In this document: positions 43,059-56,408 of the stretch, piece by piece | Layout: every line of letters begins with the position of its first letter | How positions within the stretch are numbered: the stretch's first letter is position 1 | NCBI GenBank assembly: GCA_016987375.1 | Contig: PJRA01000508.1 | Location: 320,728 to 384,727 of the forward strand | Source of the DNA: Brachionus koreanus | Taxonomy: Eukaryota > Rotifera > Eurotatoria > Ploima > Brachionidae | Reading direction: 5' to 3' | DNA length: 64,000 bases | Made by a program: the position numbers and the translations under genes | Notes under the pieces: model-generated | What the model was told of the DNA's origin: nothing | Database searches by the model: none | What the model saw: the letters and a program-made list of their open reading frames with translations, nothing else

Positions 43059-44277
43059 TTATTAAATGTAAAACTTAATTTTTTCTGTTAAAAAATAAAA
43101 AACTAAAATATTAATAATTTTGCTTATTTTTGTATTCTAAATTCGAATTAAGAGAATATTAATCATTAATTGTTTATTTTGAAGCGAACCCTAACCCTAA
43201 ATTTCCAATCTTAGATTTCTAAGAAATTTTTTGATTGCCTTTATTTTACCAGGAGACTGTTTTGAATTTTTTTTAAATGCTTCGAAATTTGCGGTATTTT
43301 TTGAAAATGAAATTTTTTCTAAGATTTTTATATTTTGGTATAATTAAATTTTTTTTGTTATTTTCAAAAAATCTGAATTACTGCTAGCACTGTTTTTTAT
43401 TTCCATTGCTTACTTGTATAAAAATTAAATATTTTAATGTGAATCTATTTAATCTATTTATTTGCTAATATATTAGGAAATGCTTTAAAAGTGCCATCAA
43501 TTTTATACTCATCTGCTTTTTCTAATATCTATACAGTTTTTATTGATATTAAAGGTAAAATTAGATGACCAAAATTAGCTCCTTTCTTTGACATTTCTTT
43601 GATTTTTTATGATTATAAATTGATATTTTTCGCTGATTTCAAGCTCATTTGTTAATTTTGTTAATAATTTACCAATCTAAAAAGATGATGCCAAAGTTTT
43701 GCATCAATTTGCAATATTCAGATAGATTTAGTAATTTATGCTTAGATTTAAACATCTTTTAAATGTATTTAACATTTAAACGAAATAGTTGAATTTTACT
43801 CTAGAAAGCATGAGTTGTTGTTCAGAGCCTTTTTATAAAAATTTAAACTTAAATATTTTTTGATAGAAATAAAATTTTAAAAAACAGCTTTAAAAAATTT
43901 ATCGCATTGTTTTTTTTTATTCTTAAAAATTTTAATTAATTTTCAGAACTTTTGTCTTTTATTATCTAAATAAAATAACAGAATTACTTTGTTATTAATT
44001 GAAATTTAAAATAAAATTTGAAAATTCTTTCAAAGAAAAAATTAAAAATTTTTGACAATTATTCTAAAGATTTTTAAAAACTTTTTAAATATCTTTAATT
44101 TATTTTGACTTGAAAATGATCAAAAAAATAAGTTTTATTTTTAAAGATTTAAAATTTTAGTTTCCAAATATTTTTAATTTTTTATAAATTTGGTGATATT
44201 AAAAGAAAAAAATTAATTTTATAATTAAATCTTTAGAATAATTTTTTGTGAAACTTAAATTTTAATGAAAAAAAAAG
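43059..44277. other. Intergenic, no gene seen
   Basis: AT-rich. It contains a two-unit telomere-like string (AACCCTAACCCTAAA) near 43188, too short to mean anything by itself. Confidence 0.4.
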
Positions 44278-44349
44278 TAGCAGCGAATGGTTTCGATCCA
44301 CCGACCTCTGAGTTATGAGCCCAGCACGCTTCCACTGCGCCACGCTGCT
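44278..44349 (-). tRNA. Initiator tRNA-Met (CAT)
   Basis: 72 nt, identical to the gene at 13221-13292. Minus strand, anticodon CAT, 3' T-run immediately after. Flanks are unrelated to the other copies beyond the T-run, so the gene was dispersed as a short unit or the flanks have since diverged. Confidence 0.97.
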
Positions 44350-45428
44350 TGTATAAAAGTTGTAAATATAATTTAACTAAAAACTAAAACATAATTAAAC
44401 TATGATTTAAAATAAAAAGCATCATGAATTCACATAAATGAATTTTTTTAATTTAATATCTAATTAAAATTTAATAAAAATTATTTTAGAAAAAAATTAA
44501 GTTTATTTTGATTGAAAAAGTTTACATGTTTAATAATAATTCAGATTCTGAAATTAAACACAATAAAAATAAAACATTTGTCATATGAAAAATCGATAGA
44601 AAAACATAATATCAAGAATTTTTAAACAAAGCCCAAATTCTTTTTTTAAACCATATTTTCTCAAGTTAGCCTAGAAGACGTATTTTTTTTTTACATTTAA
44701 AATTTTATTTTTCCTATTTATTTGAATTTTTTCTTGTTGTTATGATCTTAAGTATTTGTGCTAAAAGTTTTTTCTAAATCATAAGTTTTAATCGGACTAA
44801 TCCATGGTCGACATGACCGATGGCGATTGAAAATTTGTCTTTTGATAAAAAAATTTTCAAAAATGCTAAAAATAAATACAAACAAGACAGATAAATGTGA
44901 GATAATTGAGTTTCTAGCGGAACAAGCTTGGTTTCATTTATCGATTACCAAGCAAAGCTAGACATTTTATTAGCATAATGTGTTTCGTCATAGATTAGCA
45001 CGGGTACGAGTGGGGTGTCTAGGACAAAGAGATGACGAATTTTTTGCATGAATTTTTCAATAAATGGCTGAATACATGAACAGAGTAATGCAATTCTGTC
45101 AAATATGTGTATTCACAATAAGCTACCACGTATGAGACTTCTTAATCATCAAATTTAAAAAAAAAATCTTATATGTTTCTACCTTAGCAAGATAAATTCA
45201 TAGCTTAATTGAATGACCTCAAATTTTAAGTTGCTCTGAGAAATTATCTTTAGATAAAAAAATGAAATTCGAAGAGATAAATTCTGGCGTATGATAGTTT
45301 TATTAGCATTAAGCTAATAGTTATTTAATTTCAAAGCGTCTCTTTAATTTTTAGATTTGAATTTAAGCATAGAATAAAACAATTTATAAATTAAGAAAAC
45401 ATATTAAGATTAACAGAACTAGGACACA
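44350..45428. other. Upstream region of clathrin gene
   Basis: Mostly AT-rich. A less AT-rich patch at 44900-45150 has a ~65-codon minus-strand frame (with DRIALLCSCIQPFIEKFMQ and LDTPLVPVLIYDETHY) that looks like a fragment of coding sequence, perhaps from a mobile element, but I cannot name it. An acceptor-like TTTAATTTTTAG at 45343-45354 lies 74 bp before the clathrin ATG. Confidence 0.4.
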
Positions 45429-48400
45429 ATGGCATCGACTACAGCTGGTGCATTACCAATTAAATTTCAGGAGCACATGCAATTGACCAATGCCGGAGTT
45501 AATGTGGCCAATATTGGCTTTAGCACATTGACAATGGAATCGGACAAATTTATTTGCATAAGAGAAAAAGTCGGCGAAACAGCTCAAGTGGTCATAATTG
45601 ACTTGAATGATGTATCGAATCCTATTAGACGTCCAATCACTGCCGATTCAGCAATTATGCATCCAACTTCAAAAGTTATAGCTCTTAAAGCAAGCAGAAC
45701 ACTGCAGATATTCAACATTGAAATGAAGTCTAAAATGAAAGCTTACAACATGACCGAAGATTGTTTGTTTTGGAAATGGATTTCAGTAAACACAATTGGC
45801 ATAGTTACAGAGACAGCGGTATACCACTGGTCAATGGAAGGCGATTCAAATCCAGTCAAAGTATTTGACAGACACCCAACTCTTCAAGGATGTCAAATAA
45901 TCAATTATCGATGCGATCACTCGATGAATTGGTTCTTGCTGATTGGAATTTTGGCCCAAGAAAACCGTGTTGCTGGTAGAATGCAATTATATTCTGTTGA
46001 GAGGAAAGTTTCTCAACCAATTGAAGGACATGCAGCCTGTTTCACACAATTTAAAGTAGAAGGAAATAAAGAACTAAGCACTTTGTTCAGCTTTTCGGTA
46101 CGTGGACCTGCAGGTGGCAAGTTGCACATCATTGAAGTCGGAACACCACAAACTGGCAATCAACCATATTCAAAAAAAGCCGTAGATGTATTCTATCCAG
46201 CTGAAGCACAGAATGATTTTCCGGTTGCAATGCAATCATCTAAAAAATACAATGTCTTTTATTTAATCACTAAATATGGCTATATTCACATATATGATGT
46301 AGACACTGCCACTTGTCTGTTCATGAACCGAATTAGTGCAGACACTATTTTTGTCACTGCTCCACATGATCCTACTAGTGGTATTATTGGTGTAAATAGA
46401 AAAGGTCAAGTTTTGTCTGTGACTATTGATGAGGAAAATTTGGTACCTTATGTTAGCAATACTTTAAATAACCAAGAGCTTGCCTATAAAATGGCCTCCA
46501 GGTCTAATTTGCCCGGAGCTGATCAATTGTTTGTCAATAGATTTAACACTTTATTTCAACAGGGAAATTATTCAGAGGCGGCCAAAGTTGCCGCTTCGGC
46601 GCCAAGAGGAATTCTGCGAACACCACAAGCGATTCAAAGATTTACTCAAGTTCCTACTGTGCCTGGCCAGACCTCTCCTCTGCTTCAATACTTTGGTATT
46701 CTTTTGGATCAAGGAAAATTGAACAAGTACGAATCAATTGAGTTATGCAAGCCAGTCATACAACAAGGAAAAAAACAACTTTTAGAAAAATGGCTTAAAG
46801 AAGAAAAACTCGAGGTAAATTAATCTTTGTTAATAAAAAATTATCTTTTGATCAAAAATTTAAACAAGAGATAAATGTTTGCTATGATTAAATTATGTGA
46901 TTTAGACTACTAAAAATATTTATCTTTGGGTCCTTTTAATTTATCAACGAGTTTAGTTAAGTTGTTTAAAAAAGAATCAAAACTTATATAAATAAAAATT
47001 TCAAGATTGAATCAAGACACTTTAAAATACATTGCTTTATTCAATTAATTTGAAGTTCATGATAAATTTTAGATCATTAGACTATAGGATCAATGAACTA
47101 ATATAGATTTGAAAAATAAATATTGATTTTTGATGTTGATAGAAATAAATTGAAAGTGAATAGCTGTTTGTTTTATTGTGATTTTTTATTCTTAAAATTT
47201 TCTACAGCCAAAGAATATCATGACGCAGATTTTAGCATTTTTGTATTTTTCATAATTTTTTTTTCTCAAATAGCCTGATTTTTACTAAAATGAAAAAATT
47301 TTTTGAATTTTTTTGGTCAAAATTAAATATAAAAAAAAAATTTTCAAAAATAAAAGCTAAATAATTAATGAAAACAACTTATTATTAATTTTCTTTTTCT
47401 TCAAAAAGCCAAGCGAAGAATTGGGTGATCTGATAAAGACAATCGACTCAACTTTGGCTTTGTCTGTGTACCTGCGAGCAGTTGTTCCCATGAAAGTAAT
47501 TCAATGTTTTGTTGAAACGGGTCAATATCAAAAAATAGTATTGTACGCCAAAAAAGTAAACTATCAGCCAGATTATATTTATTTATTACGTTGCATAATG
47601 AGAATGAGCCCTGATAGTGGTGTACAATTCGCCAACTTGCTAGTCAACGAGTCCGAGCCACTGGCCGACTTGAATCAAATAGTTGATGTATTCATGGAAT
47701 ACAATTTAATTCAGCAATGTACCGCATTTTTACTTGAAGCATTAAAAAACAACCGCGAATCCGAGGGCTATTTGCAAACAAGACTGTTGGAAATGAATTT
47801 GATCAGTGCCCCTCAAGTCGCCGATGCCATTCTAGGCAACCAGATGTTTTCTCATTATGATAAAGCACACATAGCTCAGCTATGCGAAAAGGCTGGTCTA
47901 TTGCAGCGCGCTCTAGAGCATTACACTGATTTATACGACATTAAGCGTGCTGTTGTTCACACTCATTTATTAAGTCCAGAATGGTTGGTTCAATATTTTT
48001 CAACTTTGTCAGTTCAGGACTCTTTGGAATGTTTGAAAGCCATGCTACAAGCAAATATACGTCAAAATTTGCAGGTATGTGTTCAAATAGCTATCAAATA
48101 TCACGAACAATTAACCACACAAGCTTTAATTGACATATTTGAATCATTCAAAAGCTACGAGGGTCTATTTTACTTCCTAGGCTCAATAGTAAACTACTCA
48201 CAAGAGTCTGATGTTCACTTTAAATACATTCAAGCCGCATGCAAGACTGGACAAATAAAAGAAGTTGAAAGAATTTGCCGAGAAAGCAATTGTTTTGATC
48301 CGGAAAGAGTTAAAAATTTTCTCAAAGAAGCTAAATTGTCTGATCAACTTCCATTAATTATAGTTTGTGATAGATTCAATTTTGTGCATGACTTAGTTCT

Positions 48401-51295
48401 TTACTTGTACAGAAATCAGTCAGTCAAATATATTGAAATTTATGTTCAAAAAGTGAACCCATCTAGATTGCCAGTAGTTGTCGGTGGTCTATTGGATGTT
48501 GACTGTTCCGAAGACCAGATAAAACAAATGATAATGTCAGTGCGCGGTCAATTCTCTGTAGACGAATTAGTCGAAGAAGTCGAAAAAAGAAACAGAATGA
48601 AACTACTATTGCCATGGTTGGAAACACGCATCCACGAAGGCACAAATGACCCAGCTATTCATAACGCATTGGCCAAAATTTACATTGACTCCAACAATAA
48701 TCCGGAAAAATTCCTCAAAGAAAATCAATTATACGATAGTAGAGTAGTGGGCAAGTACTGTGAAAAACGCGATCCACATTTGGCGTTTGTAGCCTACGAA
48801 AGAGGTCAATGTGACCAGGAATTAATTAAAGTTTGTAACGAGAACAGTTTGTTTAAGAGCGAAGCTAGATATTTGGTGCGCAGACGTGATCCGGAACTTT
48901 GGGCCACAGTACTTAGCGAAGATAATCAATTCAGACGTCAGCTAATTGATCAAGTAGTGCAAACTGCTTTGAATGAGACTCAAGATCCTGAGGATATAAG
49001 TGTCACTGTTAAGTCATTTATGAGCGCTGACCTCAGAAGCGAATTGATTGAAGTGTTGGAAAAAATAGTATTGGACAATTCGGTGTTTAGTGACCATCGA
49101 AATTTACAAAATTTGCTCATTTTAACAGCAATTAAAGCAGATAGATCAAGAGTAATGGAATACATAAACAGATTGGACAACTATGATGCGCCTGATATTG
49201 CCAACATTGCAATTAGTTCAGAGCTCTATGAAGAAGCGTTTGCTATTTACAAAAAGTTTGAAGTAAACACATCGGCTGTTCAAGTATTGATAGACAATGT
49301 GAAAAATTTGGACAGAGCTTATGAATTTGCCGAAAGATGCAATGAACCAGGCGTGTGGAATTTGCTAGCTGGTGCTCAATTAAAAGCCGGTTTGGTCAAA
49401 GAGTCAATCGACTCATTTATTAAAGCAGATGATCCTTCGTCCTACATGGAAGTGGTCAATGTGGCTAGTGCGAACAACAATTGGGAAGAATTGGTCAAAT
49501 ATTTGGTCATGGCTAGAAAAAAAGCTCGCGAAACATTTATTGAAACTGAACTTATTTTTGCCTATGCAAAAACAAATAGACTTGCTGAGCTTGAAGAGTT
49601 CATATCGGGACCAAATCATGCTCAAATATTGGTCGTTGGCGACCGATGCTTTGAGAGCAAAATGTACGAAGCAGCCAAAATTTTGTACAACAACATTTCA
49701 AATTATGCCAAATTGGCCATTACTTTGTGTCACATGGACGATTTTCAGGGCGCTGTTGAATCAGCCCGAAAGGCCAACTCAACAAAAACATGGAAAGAAG
49801 TATGCTTTGCATGTGTGGAGCATGGAGAGTTTCGATTGGCTCAAATGTGCGGCTTGAACATAGTTGTACATGCCGATGAACTCGAAGACCTTATAAACCA
49901 CTATCAGGATCGTGGATATTTCGAAGAGTTGATTCAGCTGCTTGAGGCTGCTTTGGGTCTCGAAAGAGCTCATATGGGAATGTTTACCGAACTGGCTATT
50001 CTCTACTCGAAATATAAGCCGCAAAAAATGAGAGAACATTTGGAACTATTCTGGTCCAGAGTCAACATACCTAAAGTTCTTCGAGCTGCTGAACAAGCTC
50101 ACTTGTGGTCCGAATTGGTGTTTTTGTATGATAAATACGAAGAGTATGATAACGCCATTTTGTCCATGATTGCTCATCCAACAGAAGCTTGGCGTGAAAA
50201 TCACTTCAAAGATGTGATCACCAAAGTAGCCAATATTGAACTCTACTACAAAGCTATTCAATTCTATTTGGACTACAAACCAATGTTGCTTAATGACCTA
50301 TTGACTGTTCTATCGCCCAGACTGGACCATACTCGTGCAGTTGCCTATTTTGTCAAAGTAAATCAACTACCATTGGTCAAGCCCTATTTGAGATCAGTTC
50401 AAAATAACAACAATAAATCAATAAATGAAGCTTTGAATAACTTGTTGATTGAAGAAGAGGATTTCCAGGGTCTTAGGACTAGCATTGACGCCTATGACAA
50501 CTTTGATAACATAAGCCTGGCTCAGAGATTGGAAAAACATGAGCTTATTGAGTTCAGACGTATATCGGCTTATTTGTACAAGGGAAATAATAGATGGAAA
50601 CAAGCCATTGAATTGTGCAAAGCGGACAGATTGTATAAAGATGCCATGAGCTATGCTAGTGAATCAAAGCAAGTCGAACTTGCTGAGGATTTGATTTCGT
50701 GGTTTTTGGATGAAAAATTGTACGAATGCTTTGGCGCATGCTTGTATCAATGCTACGATTTGTTGAGAAGTGATGTTATTCTAGAACTTGCTTGGAGGCA
50801 TAATATAATGGACTTTGCCATGCCATTTATGATTCAAACTATGCGAGAATTTTCGACTAGAATTGAAAAGCTGGAACAAGCTGAAAAGGTCAGAAGTGAG
50901 GAAGACAAGGAACAAGAACAAAAACCAATTGTTTTTGGTAAATTTTATTAAAATTTTTTTAACTAAGATTTAAACAAAATGTTTTTATAAATCAATCAAT
51001 TCTTTTTATGTTAATCTAAAAAAATAATTAAAAAAAAATTATATTGAACTTTGCAGATAATTTTAAATTTATCTAAAAACTGAAAATTTCCAGTTTTTTA
51101 AATTTTACTAATATAATGCTGTTTTTAGAACAACAACCACAGTTGATGATCACTGCAGCTCCGGTTGGTGGTTTCGGAATGCCCGCCGCAGGCATGCCTC
51201 CAGCTAGCTTGCCACAAACTCCATTCGGTCAACCTACTCCGTTCGGCTATGCGCCTCAACCAAATCCATACGGTCAACAATTCAACCCATACTAA
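45429..51295 (+). CDS. CLTC: Clathrin heavy chain
   Basis: Three exons, 45429-46814, 47409-50937 and 51129-51295, give 1693 aa (human CLTC 1675). Clathrin heavy chain forms the triskelion coat of endocytic and Golgi-derived vesicles. The N-terminal seven-blade propeller starts [18 protein letters not shown] and contains the usual FTQFKVEGN and [18 protein letters not shown]. The linker and the seven clathrin heavy-chain repeats follow through exon 2. Near-invariant stretches include [59 protein letters not shown] and [20 protein letters not shown]. The trimerisation region includes [18 protein letters not shown]. Exon 3 encodes a Pro/Gly/Gln-rich tail ([20 protein letters not shown]) slightly longer than in vertebrates. 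Intron 1 is 594 bp, intron 2 191 bp. The identification is certain. Confidence 0.99.
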
Positions 51296-51935
51296 ATTAT
51301 TCAACCTTTTTAAAGCATGTTTATTTAATCAATTTTTATGTGTTTTTAATAAATTAAATAATCAAATGAAACAGAAGAAAAAATTTGAAAAAAATTTTAG
51401 TTTTGACTGCGTTGAATTAGATAGTGACTCATGGAATATTTTTCTTTTAGGTGTTTTTTATTTGATTATTTTTAGAAACAGCATTTTTATTTTTATTTGA
51501 TAAAATTGTGTCCCTTAATCGATTAACTTCGAATATATTCCAATTATTGATCCTAAAAGCTAAGGCTAAATTATCGTCATTAAAAAAAAAACTTGTAATC
51601 CTTATTTTTTACTTTTAGAATTAAATAAATTAATCAAAAATACCAAATATTCAAATTTTTTATGCAATGATTTATCCCACGAAATTCTAAAAATCAAATT
51701 AATAACGAGATAAATCTGGATATTTATTCTAGATATTTGATAATTATTTAATTTTTTTTTTGAGAAATAGACATCAACTAACCAATTTTAAATAGTAAAT
51801 TTTACCAAATATCTTTTACTGTCAATTAACACCCAATCTTATTCAATTCATTCTTTAGTTAACTAAAGAAATTTTTTATTTTCTTGTCTACATTTAGAGA
51901 AGTTGGTACATTTATCGATGTGATTAATTTAATTT
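51296..51935. other. 3' flank of clathrin gene
   Basis: AT-rich; no further gene. A possible AATAAA-like signal occurs within 55 bp of the stop (TTTTAATAAATTAAATAA around 51344). Confidence 0.4.
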
Positions 51936-52110
51936 ATAATTAATATTTTAGGTTTTTACAAAAATTTCCTCCTTTAATGGGAAAGATTTTTTATACAAAT
52001 TTAAAATCATGAGTTCTAAATATGTAAAAAAAAATTTTTTTTATATTTTGTATAAAAAGTATTTCTCATTAAAGGAGGAAATTTTTGTAAAAACCTAAAA
52101 TATTAATTAT
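51936..52110. mobile_element. MITE-like near-perfect hairpin, 175 bp
   Basis: The left arm 51936-51979 (ATAATTAATATTTTAGGTTT then TTACAAAAATTTCCTCC) and the right arm 52067-52110 are exact complements over about 44 bp. The inner part also pairs partially (TTTATACAAA / TTTGTATAAA). Only ~85 bp lies between the arms. The edges are T/A-rich, consistent with TA or TTAA target use, but the duplication cannot be separated from the repeat. No coding capacity. Confidence 0.8.
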
Positions 52111-52640
52111 CTTTTTCAAGTTGTTAAAATCTTATTGTATTTTAATAATTTTGAAATTAATGTTTCAGTTTTTATTAAATTTTCTGAAGGAATTAAGTTC
52201 GAGCATTGGCTGTAATTATTTAATAAAACTATTATGGAATTCAATTTTTCTATTTAAAATAATTTAGAATCAAAAATTGAAATATTACAAATTAACAAAA
52301 TAGTTTTATGATGAGAAAATTTATTAGATGCCCATGGTATGAACTTAAGTTTTCAAATTTTAGTCGCTATATTTTAATTTAAAAAAAAATAACTATTTTT
52401 ACTTTTAAAAGATTCAAAATTATATAAACTTTTTATTAAAAAATAATGACGGTGACTTTCTAATCAAACAAAAATATGTAAAATTTAATTCGAACAAATG
52501 ATTTTTAATAAATCTAAATAAATTTTTTTTTAAACTAGAGAGGGTCACCAACAAACTTTTAAAAAAGGCAAAATTCTCTTAAGGACTTTTTAAATAAATT
52601 AAAATAGATTAAAGTTAAAGTGTTAATAAAAATTTATTAA
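52111..52640. other. Intergenic, no gene seen
   Basis: AT-rich; convergent region between clathrin and the first secreted-protein gene. Confidence 0.4.
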
Positions 52641-53373
52641 TCAAAAAACAACGACCTTTGCCAAAGTTTTGACAAAATTTTTATTTTTTTTCTTATCAAT
52701 TATCTCATGATTTTGTTTCAAATTCGAAAAGAACTTAATAATATTAGACCAACAGTCTTTATCTCTTATAGCAATTCCATGTTCTGTGAGAGAGTCGGAT
52801 AAATGAACAGAAAAAACTTCAACTCGTCCATTGTCTCCTATTTGAGCATTATTTTTTAATTTGAATCTATTATCCAATTGAGCATACAAGTTGAACTTGA
52901 AGTTGAATTTGTCTGCAAAATCAACCAATTTTAAATTGCTTATCCAGAAGGAACTAAATTTTTCGAAACTGGTTCCGTTCAATTTTAAATCAGCTTCACA
53001 TTCAATATCAACTGGTATTTCATCTTTGTTTATTCCATTGCAAATCAAACTTCTAAATGAATATGAGCATTCCGTCGAAGTTGTTTCAATATTTTTAACT
53101 TTAAGAATTTTTTAGTAAATTTTTTTATTCAAAAATTATTTAAGAAAAATTACAGTTATTTTCAATGCTTCTTCCTGATCGAATATTAGCCATTGGGGAT
53201 CCATATTGATGAACAAATGGTCTTAATCTTGCGCGATGTCTTCTGAATGAAGGATTCATCATTTCAATGAAGAAATTCACATAACCATTTTTTGAGTCTG
53301 CTAGAGCTTGGCAATTTACATCAACTTCCAGAATAGCTGATATAACAAAAAGGCTTAAGAAAAGAAAATTCAT
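52641..53373 (-). CDS. Secreted protein of unknown family, tandem copy A
   Basis: Exons 53373-53154 and 53098-52641 with a 55-bp intron give 225 aa. I do not recognise the family. The N terminus is a signal peptide (MNFLFLSLFVISAILEVDVN, then CQA), so the product is probably secreted. The mature part begins ADSKNGYVNFFIEMMNPSFR with a basic RRHRARLRPF segment. Exon 2 carries four cysteines (TECSYS, LICNG, IECEAD, KDCWS), enough for two disulfides, and sequons. The C terminus is Lys-rich (IDKKKNKNFVKTLAKVVVF). It has a close tandem neighbour at 55680-56408 on the same strand: exon 2 is almost identical while the signal peptide and the end of exon 1 differ. The basic segment could be a processing site, but this is speculation. 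Confidence 0.75.
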
Positions 53374-55679
53374 TTTAAAAAATTTATTAATTTTAAAACC
53401 TAATAATGACTTTATATTTTTGTATTTCTCATGCTTTATTCAAATTAGATCTATATGTATCAAAGAATTTAACCATGTGATTTAAAAATTACAATATCGG
53501 ATTTCTCTTATATATATTCATTTTTTTTAAAATTCTTGCTATTCATATAAAATAATTTCTTCAAAAAATAATAATATTCCTTAAACTTTACTTTAAAGTG
53601 ACTTTAATTCAATTAACTTTTTTTAAAAATTTTTTACTTCTGATTAAAAGATACAATAAAAAGGAATATTTGATTTAATTTTTAGATAAAAATCAATTTG
53701 TTTTAGGTCCCGTCAATAAAGGTTAATTGAGTATAAAAAAAATGAAAAAGCAATACAAGATTCACATTGAAACTTTGCCCCTGCTTTATTTTTGAATAGA
53801 TCACTCAAATTTTTATCAAAAAATATGTCTTCTTTAAATTTGATTCAGATAGAAAAAAATTTTAACTGACAAATTTAACTCTACAATAAATTCGTTTTAA
53901 ATATTGTCGTAAAATGAATATAAGTTCAAAGACTAATACTGATAATATGTAGTCTAATAATTTGAGGAAGGTATCAATGGAATTTGGTGTATGTAGCAAG
54001 TGTGTTTTTTAATTAGTTGGTTGTTTTTGAGTTAACGATGTTGGCTGGGAGCTGGGTCCAAAAAGATACCAATTAAGTTTTGACAAGCCACTGTTAAATA
54101 AGTTATTTATTTTTTCTTAACAGGAATAGAATGTTGATTACAAAAGAAGCAATTACTAATGTTAATAATTAATAATTAAATTAATGGAGTTTGATGTTTT
54201 TAACAAAAATTATTAAAAGCTAAAAACACGGCACAAAAGCAATTCCTATCTTAAAGATAAATTAGTAGTTCATAAATGTACTTTTTTAATAGTAGTTTTA
54301 CTAGATAAAAAACAAAAAAAAAGATAAAAATCGAGAATGTGTTCTTAAAAAAAATATGAATCGAAGAGTATAGCTTATTTTAAAAGAGAATCGAGAATTT
54401 AAAGAATATAAAGTTAAAAAACTTATTTCTTTGTTTCCTTTCTCTATTGTATAATGGTTACTTCAATAGATTATTTTGAAATTAGGGTAAACTAATTATA
54501 AAAAAAGAAAACATTTTTTAAAGCCTTAAAGTTTTCTATATTTAGCTTCTAGAAGCTAATTTATTAAATTAAAAATTTATTTTACAATTAAAATGTCTTC
54601 TTGTAATGACCTTATATAATTATGGCTAATTTAAAATTTAATTGAGTTTACATATTATCAGTATTAGCCTTTGAACTTATATTCATTTTACGACAATAGT
54701 TTGCTTCAAAAATAGTAGTTAAGTAAAAAAATCAAAAAATAATTTAAAAATTATATCAAATCAAAATTTCATTATTTCAGACATGTTTACTTATCTTCGA
54801 AATTAAATTTTATATCTTCAAGTTAAAATATTTATAACGCTAAAAAGACTGGGTTAGATTATTAAATAAAAATTCTTAAATTTTTTTTTTCTGAAAATTA
54901 ATTAAATTTTTTTAAGAATAAAACAAAATGCTTATTTTTTAAAATTTTATTTCTTTCAAAATTATTTATTATTTCTATTTAAGCTTCAATTTTAAAAAAA
55001 GGGGTCTAAAAATCCCTCGTGTTTTATTGTTAACACTTTAACATTTATAAAATTTTGAATTCTAATTGTTTTAATTAATTTTTTATCTTAAATAATTTTT
55101 AACGTATCCTAAAAAATAGAAAACATTAAAGCTTCATCAGAAATTCTATCAAATATGTTGATCGATTTAAATTTCTCAATTTTAAAAATTACTACTTTTT
55201 AAATAATTAAAATATTTCTTTAATATAACCATTATAATAACCATTTCTGTTATTGATTATGTTTTCTTGATTTGGATCAAAAAAACTTTATTTTTTTCGC
55301 TGTAAAAGATTAACTTGATCTATAGAATTGACTAATTAATTTATTTTTGAGGATCCAGTTGGCAGTAATCGAGAGCATAACAAAGATTTTTAACCAATTT
55401 AAAATATCAATATATTGAATTATATAATTAAAACTAAGAAAGATCCGCTAAATAAAAATAATAATTTTAGGGTACTTACTTAGCTTTACTAAAGTATTTG
55501 AAATATATTTGAAATACATAATAATAGTTAATATTCTATGGTCAAGTTTAGTTTAACTAGTTTTACATGTTTTTTTTTAATTAGATTAAAATCATTCGTT
55601 AATAATTCGAATGATCTAAATATAAGATAAAAAATTTATTTTAAAATAATTTAATATAAAACAAAATTAAAAATCAAAA
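53374..55679. other. 2.3-kb spacer between the tandem secreted-protein genes
   Basis: AT-rich, without frames. At about 54996-55024 it contains AAAAAGGGGTCTAAAAATCC and CTC, a string shared (one A longer) with the piggyBac-like element at 61022-61310, followed by TTGTTAACAC; this may be the stub of a related element. The rest is unrecognised. Confidence 0.5.
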
Positions 55680-56408
55680 CTAAAAAATAACAACCTTTGC
55701 CAAAGTTTTGACAAAATTTTTATTTTTTTTCTTATCAATTATCTCATGATTTTGTTTCAAATTCGAAAAGAACTTAATAATATTAGACCAACAGTCTTTA
55801 TCTCTTATAGCAATTCCATGTTCTGTGAGAGAGTCGGATAAATGAACAGAAAAAACTTCAACTCGTCCATTGTCTCCTATTTGAACATTATTTTTTAATT
55901 TGAATCTATTATCCAATTGAGCATACAAGTTGAACTTGAAGTTGAATTTGTCTGCAAAATCAACCAATTTTAAATTGCTTATCCAGAAGGAACTAAATTT
56001 TTCGAAACTGGTTCCGTTCAATTTTAAATCAGCTTCACATTCAATATCAACTGGTATTTCATCTTTGTTTATTCCATTGCAAATCAAACTTCTAAATGAA
56101 TATGAGCATTCCGTCGAAGTTGTTTCAATATTTTTAACTTTAAGAATTTTTTAGTAAATTTTTGATTCAAAAATTTTTTTTTAATTATTACTTATTTTTT
56201 CAGTATCACGTGTTCCACGTATTGCAATCATTGGTGATCCCCATTGGCTTACAAATGGTCTTAATCGTGCGCGATGTCTTCTGAATGAAGGATTCATCAT
56301 TTCAATGAAGAAATTGACAAAGCCATTTTTTGAGTCTGCTAATGGCTGGCTAAACGTAATTAAGTTCAAAAAACCAAATATCAAGAACAAACTTAAAAAA
56401 AAATTCAT
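55680..56408 (-). CDS. Secreted protein of unknown family, tandem copy B
   Basis: Exons 56408-56192 and 56137-55680 (54-bp intron) give 224 aa. Exon 2 encodes the same 152 codons as copy A with two amino-acid changes (Val for Ala in KNN(A/V)QIG, Ile for Val near the end), and the intron's 3' half is also shared. Exon 1 keeps ADSKNGFVNFFIEMMNPSFR and the basic RRHRARLRPFV but has a different signal peptide (MNFFLSLFLIFGFLNLITFS) and a different end (SPMIAIRGTRDTEKI). The family is not recognised; predicted secreted. The pattern suggests either recent conversion of exon 2 from one copy to the other or stronger constraint there. Confidence 0.75.

Noticed and set aside
43186..43202. Telomere-like CCCTAA repeats
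   Set aside because: Only two units in an AT-rich region; not enough for an interstitial telomere.
48463..50603. Multiple 60-140 codon frames within clathrin exon 2, including 49429-49857
   Set aside because: Shadows of the highly conserved clathrin coding sequence.
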